From a virus, in the IMG/VR virus record IMGVR_UViG_3300009183_000225, positions 1-33,039 of that record: a stretch of 33,039 bases of DNA. One strand, written 5' to 3'. Shown piece after piece: positions 9,326-16,035 of this stretch (positions are counted from its first letter, which is position 1; each line of letters starts with the position of its first letter). The position numbers and the translations under genes were made by a program. The notes beneath the pieces are model-generated. The model did not search any database, was not told the DNA's origin, and was given only the letters and a program-made list of their open reading frames with translations.

Positions 9326-10219
9326 TTAAGCTAATGGCGCGTCTGAATCAGATTTCCATCGTAAGACACATGGCCAATAATATTTTTTAGTGCGTTCATA
9401 GACTCCTCGCGGGCTTCCAGTGTTTCCTTCAATTGTGGAGTGTGCTTCATTTCGTCTATCATTGCACCCTACAGATATTATTCCAATATGGCCAAACCCT
9501 GATCCTACAGCTCCTCGATGGCGAATTATAATATCACCAGGTTGGTATGTATTATCAGCAGCAAGTGCAACATATTTTGAGCCTTTACCCTTTGCCCATT
9601 CTTTATATGACCATGAAAAATTTGGGTTTGATGGCAAATCTTCTTTTGGCACGCCTGAACGAACCAAACAATATGCTACAAATGCAGCGCACCATGGCAA
9701 CCCTCCGCCAAGATATTTTGATCCATTTTTTTCACCAACTTGTGTTCGAGCAATGTTAACTAGGTTACGAGCAATTTCACTGTTTGTCGCACCACTAATT
9801 GTCGGTATATCAGGGTCAAGAGTAGATGTGTCAGCCGGACCACCTATAGGCGCACCACTTGAATATAAAGATGTTGCAGCGATTCCAATTGAACTGCTTG
9901 TTGCAGTGTCAGGTATACCTTGTCCATTTAGCGCTTCGACACCAGGAATTGATCCAATAATAACAGGATCTTGATTGTCAACATCTCTAAAAAAGCCAAA
10001 GACCCATGAACCAACTAGGAGTCCAGTTGCGCTTGTACCAGTTCCACCTGAACTAGCACTGGTAACTGGAAGCAGCGGCAGTGCCCATGGTAGGTCAACA
10101 TCAGGCAAGTCACCTTCATCGGTGGTATGATATTCATAACATCGTATTTGTACCCGTCCAGCATTTAATGGGTCGGCTAAATTTGTAACTATTGCAGTAA
10201 ACCAATTATCGAGTCTCAT
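9326..10219 (-). CDS. 5: Baseplate hub protein: gp5-like OB domain fused to a CHAP peptidase
   Basis: 297 residues. Residues 1-95 form a gp5-type OB fold (LDNWFTAIVTNLADPLNAGR, WALPLLPVTSA, GSWVFGFFRDVDNQDPVIIG). After a Ser/Gly/Pro-rich linker, residues about 147-290 form a CHAP/TIGR02594-like amidase-peptidase: IARTQVGEKNGS, WCAAFVAYCLVRSG with catalytic Cys177, GHIGIISV with His244, and EGN at 264-266. T4 gp5 has a lysozyme here, so the wall-cutting enzyme has been swapped. The product should sit in the hub on the gp27-like ring and cut peptidoglycan at injection. Together with the spike gene the length (572 residues) is close to the 575 of T4 gp5. Confidence 0.88.
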   Translation of the reverse strand: MRLDNWFTAIVTNLADPLNAGRVQIRCYEYHTTDEGDLPDVDLPWALPLLPVTSASSGGTGTSATGLLVGSWVFGFFRDVDNQDPVIIGSIPGVEALNGQGIPDTATSSSIGIAATSLYSSGAPIGGPADTSTLDPDIPTISGATNSEIARNLVNIARTQVGEKNGSKYLGGGLPWCAAFVAYCLVRSGVPKEDLPSNPNFSWSYKEWAKGKGSKYVALAADNTYQPGDIIIRHRGAVGSGFGHIGIISVGCNDRRNEAHSTIEGNTGSPRGVYERTKKYYWPCVLRWKSDSDAPLA

Positions 10220-10222
10220 AAT

Positions 10223-11782
10223 TTATGCTTGTTGTTGATCAGGTAAAACACCAGTTAGATTTTCAGTAGGAGGTGGCGGAGTTAACTCTACTGGAATTGT
10301 TTGGCTGTCTTTTGTGACTGGAAGATCTTCAATTCTAAATAATTTTATTTTGCATGTATAGACACCATCAACAAAATTGTGAGATGCAACAGAAATAAGG
10401 TAACGTCCTGATACAGTTGCATCAAGTGGTGCTCTTTCGGCAACTATTTGATCAAATGCCAAATCTACTTCGCTTGCATCAGGATTGTATTTCTGAACAG
10501 TTGGAACTTCTAATAGTAGTATTGTGCCCGGATTTAGTCGTGTCTTTCCATAGACAATAATTTCATGATCATATTCATTCATTCTAGCTACAAATGATTT
10601 TGCACGTTGAATGTTTTGGGAGAGTGACGATGTAACAGAATTTGTTAATGCTGTTGATGGGTCTCCATATGTTGGGGCAAAACTAATTTGCACACTAGAA
10701 ATACTAGTTTCTGGCACGTCATAGAGCGTCTTTCCGTCATTTGATGCTCCATCAACTTTATACTTATTTGATTTCCATGGTACTACACTCATTTTGCCAA
10801 TACGATATGGTTTTGATTCTTCTGTCGTATAGTCGAGTGTGTAATAGGTCTTTGCTGAAAAGTCTGTAACATTTAATCGGTTTGCATAACCACCCTCAAG
10901 TGCAGTCTTTAAGCGATCAAGTTTTAAATTTGAAGTCATACTTAATATTCGCGTCTGTTCTTCAGCATATGCCTCAGCCGTGCCTGGCTCATATTCTATA
11001 CGTTGACGATACTTGTATGTTAGGTCTTTTGAAGGACTCTTTTGATTGTTTACAAGTCCACCAAATGATGCAAAATATACTGTGCCCGCATCATTGCCAG
11101 GATATGTGACTTTATTATAAAGGAAAAACGGCGATTGATCCTGGTCAAATGAACGAGAACGCAACCATTCAGCAGCGCTCAACGGGTTCTGTATTGTGAT
11201 CAACCCATCAAATTTACTTACTGGCTCTTGGCCATCACCTTCTAATTTGACCTCGGCCAATCCTAGGTCTTCTTTAAAGATTTTTTCTATATTAGCAAAT
11301 GTATTTTGCTTTACGGGGCGACATATTTTCATTAGTCGATCAGTGTATGCAAATTCTGATACAGCAACAAACGTAAATATTTGGTTGTTTGGAAAATCTA
11401 AAGTTTTTATGTAGTTTGGATATTCTTTTATAGCAAATCTTTGGATTATTTCTTTTTGTTCATCATCATATCCAGAAACAATTTTTAAATATATTTTTTC
11501 TTGACCAGTTAGACTATTACCTATGTTATTTGAGATTAAAAATTTACCTAATTTATTGTTTGTATCACGAATAGACCCACTAAGCGTAAGTATTGGTGAA
11601 AATATTTCGGCTGTAATATTAAATGATGTTACAATTTCACGTATATCAACTTTATAATTGTAGTTATTGCCAGAAACATCTGGAAATTCCATGTACATAT
11701 ATTCTATATAGAATCTTCCTGGAATCTTTTGTGAGTCGTCACTCCCTTGTTTTGGAGCGTTTATATATGATGTTGTTGCCAT
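10223..11782 (-). CDS. Baseplate hub protein, gp27-like
   Basis: 519 residues (T4 gp27 is about 391). It lies immediately upstream of the OB-CHAP gene, with 3 bases between them. The N-terminus has hub-type beta-barrel features (SFNITAEIFSPILTLSGSI, then RDTNNKLGKFL), with DFPNNQIFTFVAVSEFAY, LITIQNPLSAAEWLRSRSF and PFFLYN typical of the gp27/gpD-like hub. Late residues (VYGKTRLNPGTILLLEVP, SGRYLISVASHNFVDG) fit the second tube-like domain. It should form the trimeric ring that carries the spike complex. The assignment is by pattern and position, not by alignment. Confidence 0.75.
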   Translation of the reverse strand: MATTSYINAPKQGSDDSQKIPGRFYIEYMYMEFPDVSGNNYNYKVDIREIVTSFNITAEIFSPILTLSGSIRDTNNKLGKFLISNNIGNSLTGQEKIYLKIVSGYDDEQKEIIQRFAIKEYPNYIKTLDFPNNQIFTFVAVSEFAYTDRLMKICRPVKQNTFANIEKIFKEDLGLAEVKLEGDGQEPVSKFDGLITIQNPLSAAEWLRSRSFDQDQSPFFLYNKVTYPGNDAGTVYFASFGGLVNNQKSPSKDLTYKYRQRIEYEPGTAEAYAEEQTRILSMTSNLKLDRLKTALEGGYANRLNVTDFSAKTYYTLDYTTEESKPYRIGKMSVVPWKSNKYKVDGASNDGKTLYDVPETSISSVQISFAPTYGDPSTALTNSVTSSLSQNIQRAKSFVARMNEYDHEIIVYGKTRLNPGTILLLEVPTVQKYNPDASEVDLAFDQIVAERAPLDATVSGRYLISVASHNFVDGVYTCKIKLFRIEDLPVTKDSQTIPVELTPPPPTENLTGVLPDQQQA

Positions 11783-11783
11783 A

Positions 11784-12752
11784 TTATACTTCGCCTAAGA
11801 GCGTGCTGTAGTATTGATTTGAAAACTCGCTTATATAGTCAGGACGTATAACTTTAAGTGCTCTCTTCTCATCATTAATCTCAGACTCAAGTGTATAGAA
11901 TGATTTATATGTTGGAGAAACAACATTGCTGTCTGACAGAGTTTCGTATGCTGATACTACAGAGCCATCAGGTGAGTAATATTCATGCGCGGCATTAAAA
12001 TATTCTGTCCAACGATAATTTTTATTTGTGTTAAATGCTATAAATTTTCCAAAGACATATTGCTCTTTTGTTTGTCCAATTTCTAATGATTGTGCAAGAC
12101 CGATAGCATCATACTTGATAATGTTTCTATATATTGTGTTAACCCACTCATCTTTTAAAGCATCTGTTTCAGGTCCACCAACCCATATAATTCGAAATCG
12201 GTCAGATGCATCTACAAAAGAACCGCGAGAAATCTCAATTCGAGTGTCACCTTGAATACGATGTATGTCTTCTATTACAAGTTGATGACGAGCTCCATCA
12301 TATTTGACTATGTTCGCACGACCACCAGACTCATCAGAGAGACGTATATGTGGCAAATATTCTTCTGATAGTGGTATAAGTGAAAGATCACATAATCCAC
12401 TGTCGTTTAAATTATTAAATGTATTAATTGAAGAGGTGAGTGCAGAATATTTACCATATTGAGTGGCAATCATCTTATTAAAATCAGTTGAAGACAACTG
12501 CCATGCTGCAAGACCTTCTCTTAAAAATTCATTTGTAATAAAAAATGTCCAATAATACTGAATATCCCCATACAGTTTATGAGACACTACATCTGGGCGA
12601 TCACCATTATTTAATTGATAATATGTGTACAACAAACTGTCATCTGGTAGGCGTGAGCGATCAACCACAACCCCACGAGTAATGTCTGTCAAGGTAAATG
12701 TAGAACCATCAGAATATAGATCATATTGTGTTTTTGGATATTGTTTAAACAT
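11784..12752 (-). CDS. 53: Baseplate wedge protein gp53
   Basis: 322 residues, longer than T4 gp53 (196). The N-terminal half has the family signature YYQLNNGDRPDVVSHKLYGD followed by YYWTFFITNEF, a LysM-like fold that clamps the wedge ring. The C-terminal extension (residues about 150-322) includes another passage (YVFGKFIAFNTNKNYRWTEY) common in larger environmental gp53 proteins. It sits between the tube cap and gp27-like genes with 1-3-bp gaps, inside one late operon. Function rests on the conserved N-terminus. Confidence 0.9.
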   Translation of the reverse strand: MFKQYPKTQYDLYSDGSTFTLTDITRGVVVDRSRLPDDSLLYTYYQLNNGDRPDVVSHKLYGDIQYYWTFFITNEFLREGLAAWQLSSTDFNKMIATQYGKYSALTSSINTFNNLNDSGLCDLSLIPLSEEYLPHIRLSDESGGRANIVKYDGARHQLVIEDIHRIQGDTRIEISRGSFVDASDRFRIIWVGGPETDALKDEWVNTIYRNIIKYDAIGLAQSLEIGQTKEQYVFGKFIAFNTNKNYRWTEYFNAAHEYYSPDGSVVSAYETLSDSNVVSPTYKSFYTLESEINDEKRALKVIRPDYISEFSNQYYSTLLGEV

Positions 12753-12755
12753 ATT

Positions 12756-13514
12756 TTATTTTGGCAAAGATTCTGGCAGAGATTCTAATGTGTGTGCTTT
12801 TGTCTCTATAAAATTAACTGTGAGAGTTGTTTCTAATGGTGAACCATCAGTTCTCCACATATTTGCACTGCTATTATAGACAGTTGTTGCACCAGTAAGA
12901 TAAACATCTCCTATTTTAGGAATATCATCAATTATTTCTTTGGCACCTTCACTCCCTCCCCGTTGAAATCTTATTTTCCATTTTGGTGGAAATTTTAATT
13001 GAAAATCATTTCCTTCTGGATAGACTCCTAGTCTAAACGCCTGGACTATGCCTTTAATCTTATCATTTTCAGTTTTAGTTCGGGCAATAAGTTGAAACAC
13101 AAAACTATATGATCGTGTATTTGACGCGGTAAACTCTGTAGTAATGTTTTTATTGAGTGTTGTACCAGTGCCTATGCTAATTGCAGACTGAAGATTTTCT
13201 GGCACTCCAGACAAAGCACCTATTCCTTGAATAATAGATCCTATATTTGATTGATTGTATGCTTTTTTAATAGAATCTGTTGCGCTAGACACAACCTCTC
13301 CAGCACCTGCTCCACGACTAACTTGCCCTGCTAAAGAGTTGACAGCACTACCAATAATTCCAAGTTCAGCATTATTATAAGTAGCTTCATCGCCAAAACT
13401 CATTGATGGAGGCATAGGCAGCGCAATGCTTGCACCACGTTTTGAATCATCACAAGTAAAATATATAAATGGTCGACGAGTTAGTTCGTCAATTTTTTCT
13501 GGGAAAAATAACAT
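12756..13514 (-). CDS. Baseplate tail-tube cap/initiator (gp48/gp54 type)
   Basis: 252 residues. The C-terminal part has the tube-cap pattern: TRSYSFVFQLIARTKTENDK, AFRLGVYPEGN, LKFPPKWKIRFQRG and TTLTVNFIETKAHT. T4 has two such proteins (gp48 and gp54) linking hub and tube. Only one is seen in this window, and I cannot say which it matches. The residue 35-120 region is a low-complexity Ala/Gly/Ser-rich insert. The ATG at 13514 is the only plausible start, because the next Met codons are beyond residue 30. It is the first gene of the minus late block and diverges from gp4. Confidence 0.8.
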   Translation of the reverse strand: MLFFPEKIDELTRRPFIYFTCDDSKRGASIALPMPPSMSFGDEATYNNAELGIIGSAVNSLAGQVSRGAGAGEVVSSATDSIKKAYNQSNIGSIIQGIGALSGVPENLQSAISIGTGTTLNKNITTEFTASNTRSYSFVFQLIARTKTENDKIKGIVQAFRLGVYPEGNDFQLKFPPKWKIRFQRGGSEGAKEIIDDIPKIGDVYLTGATTVYNSSANMWRTDGSPLETTLTVNFIETKAHTLESLPESLPK

Positions 13515-13527
13515 ATAACTATTTATA
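13514..13527. promoter_or_regulatory. Divergent, overlapping late promoters
   Basis: The minus strand has a perfect TATAAATA at 13520-13527 serving the tube-cap gene (5 bases to its ATG). The plus strand has TATAACTA at 13514-13521, one mismatch, 5 bases before the gp4 ATG. Only 12 bases (13515-13526) separate the two start codons, so each promoter overlaps the other gene's start region. The minus promoter is strong by sequence; the plus one is inferred from position. Confidence 0.65.
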
Positions 13528-13982
13528 TGAAAAAAGGACAGTATTACAGCGGCAAATATAGAGTAGTCAATAAGAGCAAATATGATGGTGACTATAGTGC
13601 AGTGTCATATCGTTCTCTATGGGAACGTCAGGTATTTAAGTGGTGTGATGAAAACGCTGATGTCGTAAAGTGGAACAGCGAAGAAACAATAGTTCCATAC
13701 CGATGTAAAACCGACAATAAGATGCATCGTTATTTTGTTGATCTTAAAATTCAATTTAAAAATGGAAACACATACCTTATTGAGATAAAACCTAAAAAAC
13801 AAACACTTGCACCAAAGGTAAAAACGAGAAAGACAAAGGCATACATTACCGAGGTACTGACCTATGCAAAAAACATATCAAAGTGGAGTGCTGCCAAGGA
13901 GTATTGTGGCGACCGTGGATGGTATTTTGAAGTATGGACAGAAGAAACCATACAAGGACTCGGCATAAAACTACTCACCTAA
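13527..13982 (+). CDS. 4: Head completion protein gp4
   Basis: 151 residues (T4 gp4 is 150). Conserved features: KYDGDYSAVSYRSLWERQVF, WCDENADVVKWNSEE, YFVDLKI and YLIEIKPKKQ. The D...EIK arrangement with the preceding WE resembles the PD-(D/E)xK nuclease core, so this may be a DNA-trimming or neck protein acting after packaging; that activity is inferred. The C-terminus has AKEYCGDRGWYFEVWTEE. It starts the plus-strand late block. Confidence 0.9.
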   Translation: MKKGQYYSGKYRVVNKSKYDGDYSAVSYRSLWERQVFKWCDENADVVKWNSEETIVPYRCKTDNKMHRYFVDLKIQFKNGNTYLIEIKPKKQTLAPKVKTRKTKAYITEVLTYAKNISKWSAAKEYCGDRGWYFEVWTEETIQGLGIKLLT

Positions 13983-13988
13983 AATAGG

Positions 13989-13996
13989 TATAAATA
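13989..13996 (+). promoter_or_regulatory. Late promoter TATAAATA for the plus-strand tail block
   Basis: A perfect octamer in the 22-bp gap after gp4, 8 bases before the next ATG. It probably drives the unknown gene, tail tube, gp26 and tape measure. Confidence 0.8.
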
Positions 13997-14004
13997 GAGT
14001 ATAT

Positions 14005-14589
14005 ATGTCATCTCTTTTTTCAAAAATACAATCACAGGCAGAGCGCGCTGGGATATTACCACGTACAAAGGAGTCGACAAATTGGTTTTTGAAAAAGATT
14101 CGTGGAATGACAGGTGTGGCGCCATCAAAGGTGTTAACTGACTCACTCCTAGAGACACGAAATAAGCCACTAATTGGCCGTATGTTTATGTTTCTGTATG
14201 ACCCTAAGGGCAAAGAGACTCTTCCATACTATGACCGTTTTCCACTTATACTTATGGTAGGTCCGGCAAAAAAAGGATTCTATGGACTAAACCTACACTA
14301 TCTTCCCCCACGTGCACGTGCTGTATTTTTTGATCGTCTGATGGAATATACAAACAACAAAAAATATGATGAGACAACACGGTTTAAACTTAGCTATGAC
14401 TTATTAAGCAGCACGTCAAAACTACGTGCATTTGAGGCATGCTTTAAACATTACCTCTTTGATCATGTCGACTCAAAGACAGTAGAGGTACTCCCATCAG
14501 AATGGGAAATTGCACTATTTTTACCTTCCGACAAATTTATGAATGCAACAAACAGTTCTATTTGGCAAAAAACCCGTAAACTCGTCTAA
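14005..14589 (+). CDS. Conserved T4-type late protein, function uncertain
   Basis: 194 residues. The core (GRMFMFLYDPKGKETLPYYD, then RFPLILMVG, GFYGLNLHYLPPRARAVF and DETTRFKLSYDLL) matches my recollection of a protein family widespread in marine T4-like phages beside neck or baseplate genes. Its position next to gp4 recalls T4 gene 2 (DNA end protector), but I cannot confirm homology. It has a late promoter of its own and a 3-bp gap to the tail tube gene. An assembly or virion role is inferred from the neighbours. Confidence 0.85.
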   Translation: MSSLFSKIQSQAERAGILPRTKESTNWFLKKIRGMTGVAPSKVLTDSLLETRNKPLIGRMFMFLYDPKGKETLPYYDRFPLILMVGPAKKGFYGLNLHYLPPRARAVFFDRLMEYTNNKKYDETTRFKLSYDLLSSTSKLRAFEACFKHYLFDHVDSKTVEVLPSEWEIALFLPSDKFMNATNSSIWQKTRKLV

Positions 14590-14592
14590 CCT

Positions 14593-15132
14593 ATGGCAAA
14601 CAAATCTACAATAAGTGACTTTAAACTTGCTGTTCAGCGAAATCGCGGTTTTGCAAAGGCAAACCGGTTTGCCGTTGAAATTACAAATATGCCTGGTTTA
14701 AGTACAGAGGGTGCAAGAGACCTATCATTTATGTGTGAGTCTGTTTCAATTCCAGGAAAACAAATTACAACATTAGACTATGATAATGGTACACGCCGAC
14801 CATTTAAAATTCCTACAGGAGTGCTTGATGACGATGTTGCAATAACATTTAACTTAACAAACAACTATTTTGTTAAGCAAGCATTTGACACATGGCTCAA
14901 TACAATAATAGATCAACAGTACCTGTTAAACTACATTGATAAGTATGTGCGTGAAGTTATAATTTCACAACTTGATGAAGATGACAACGAAATTTATAGC
15001 GTCAAGCTTGAAAATGCATATCCATTTCAGGTTGCAGCAATTGAATTGGCAAATGCATCTACGGACACAATTTCTACCGTGACTGTTACATTTGCATGTG
15101 ACAGGGTAGTAACTAATTTTTTGAATAAATAA
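14593..15132 (+). CDS. 19: Tail tube protein, gp19-like
   Basis: 179 residues (T4 gp19 is 163). Typical tube-monomer layout: NRFAVEITNMPGL, LSFMCESVSIPGKQITTLDY, RRPFKIPTGVLDDDVAITF and FDTWLNTIID, then a C-terminal strand pair ending VTVTFACDRV. It should stack as hexamers to form the DNA conduit. The closely related gp48/54 fold is an alternative, but the length and lack of extra domains favour the tube. No Shine-Dalgarno is visible before the ATG. Confidence 0.85.
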   Translation: MANKSTISDFKLAVQRNRGFAKANRFAVEITNMPGLSTEGARDLSFMCESVSIPGKQITTLDYDNGTRRPFKIPTGVLDDDVAITFNLTNNYFVKQAFDTWLNTIIDQQYLLNYIDKYVREVIISQLDEDDNEIYSVKLENAYPFQVAAIELANASTDTISTVTVTFACDRVVTNFLNK

Positions 15133-15157
15133 CTAACAACCTATATTATACAACATT

Positions 15158-15868
15158 ATGGCACTTCCAATATTAGAATCACCGAAATACACATTGACAA
15201 TTCCTTCAACTCAAAAAACAGTTGAATATCGACCATTTTTGGTTAAGGAAGAGAAAATCTTGATGCTTGCGCAACAGTCCAATGATCAAAAACAAATTAT
15301 GTCTTCAATTGAAAGCGTAGTTGAAGCATGTACATTTGGTACAGTAAAGGCAAAACAACTAACATCATTTGACCTTGAATATATTTTCTTAAAGTTAAGA
15401 GCAAAGAGTGTCGGTGAAATTAGTGACATTCGGTGCAAATGTGAAAAATGTGAAGAGTATACTGAGGTTTCAGTAAACATTGATGAAATTGAAGTAACAC
15501 AGCCAACTGAAAAAGTCGACAGCAAAGTTATGCTTACAGACAAGATTGGTGTTGTCTTGCGTCACATACTCGTTGGTGATATGTCGTCAATTGTCACTGC
15601 AGAAGATGTTACGGCTGAAACAGTAACGGACATGATTATTGCTTCAATTGAATCTATTTTTGATGAGAGTGCAGTATATCCAGCCGATCAGTCTACACAT
15701 AAAGAACTCTCAGAATTTGTAAACTCTCTAAGCAGATCACAACTAACAAAAATTGAAAAATTCGTAGAAAACGCGCCAAAACTTAAACATGCCGTTGAGT
15801 TTACATGCAAACCATGTGGACATGCAAACAATTTTATCTTAACAGGAGCACAAGCTTTTTTCGAGTAG
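15158..15868 (+). CDS. 26: Baseplate hub/tail assembly protein gp26
   Basis: 236 residues (T4 gp26 is 208). It fits the T4_baseplate (gp26) family: YRPFLVKEEKILMLAQQS near the start, VEACTFGTVKAKQLTSFDLE, LKLRAKSVGE, and a C-terminal EKFVENAPKLKHAVEF. Two cysteine clusters, C93-x-C95-xx-C98 and C217-xx-C220 with His222, probably bind zinc. It lies directly before the tape measure gene, where other tailed phages keep G/GT-type tail chaperones. The reading frame ends in TTT-TTC-GAG-TAG, which includes a -1 slippery heptamer (separate entry). Confidence 0.92.
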   Translation: MALPILESPKYTLTIPSTQKTVEYRPFLVKEEKILMLAQQSNDQKQIMSSIESVVEACTFGTVKAKQLTSFDLEYIFLKLRAKSVGEISDIRCKCEKCEEYTEVSVNIDEIEVTQPTEKVDSKVMLTDKIGVVLRHILVGDMSSIVTAEDVTAETVTDMIIASIESIFDESAVYPADQSTHKELSEFVNSLSRSQLTKIEKFVENAPKLKHAVEFTCKPCGHANNFILTGAQAFFE

Positions 15869-16035
15869 CCCTCTCACATGACAGTTTAACAAACTATTAC
15901 CAAACAAATTTTGCATTGATGCAACATCACAAGTATAGTTTATCAGAACTGGAAAACATGATTCCGTGGGAGAGGGAAATTTACATATCATTGTTACTAA
16001 ATTACATAAAAGAACAAGAACAAAAACAAAAATAA
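15158..16035 (+). CDS. gp26 frameshift extension product (GT-like; includes 15862-16035 in the -1 frame)
   Basis: Reading 15158-15862, slipping back one base and continuing 15862-16035 gives a 292-residue protein whose last 57 residues are specific to the shifted form (RVALSHDSLTNYYQTNFALM, HHKYSLSELENMIPWEREIY). The extension has no well-placed start of its own. An ATG at 15805 would read most of its upstream part in a frame shadowed by gp26, and the one at 15917 would drop its first third. The order gp26 / extension / tape measure copies the lambda G-GT-H arrangement, in which the extended form loads the tape measure. This may replace T4 gp51, though T4 gp51 is longer. Independent translation is the alternative. 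Confidence 0.7.
15844..15862 (+). promoter_or_regulatory. Probable programmed -1 ribosomal frameshift signal
   Basis: The heptamer T-TTT-TTC (15856-15862) is in the gp26 frame as X-XXY-YYZ, two codons before the stop. An AGGAG Shine-Dalgarno-like sequence lies 7 bases upstream (15844-15848), similar to the stimulator upstream of the dnaX shift site. The -1 frame then stays open for 57 codons, to a stop directly adjoining the tape measure ATG. A weak hairpin (AGTTT/AAACT) lies downstream. All of this is seen in sequence; actual shifting is inferred. Confidence 0.75.

Noticed and set aside
9420-9974. 184-residue plus-strand open frame
   Set aside because: It lies antisense within the OB-CHAP gene, whose domains and catalytic residues are clear.
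13971-14213. Minus-strand open frames of 80 and 63 residues near gp4
   Set aside because: They overlap the well-formed 194-residue plus-strand protein and its late promoter and have poor protein character.
15124-15131. AATAAATA as a late promoter for gp26
   Set aside because: It overlaps the tail tube stop region and lies 26 bases from the gp26 ATG, unlike the 4-8-base spacing elsewhere; chance in AT-rich DNA is likely.
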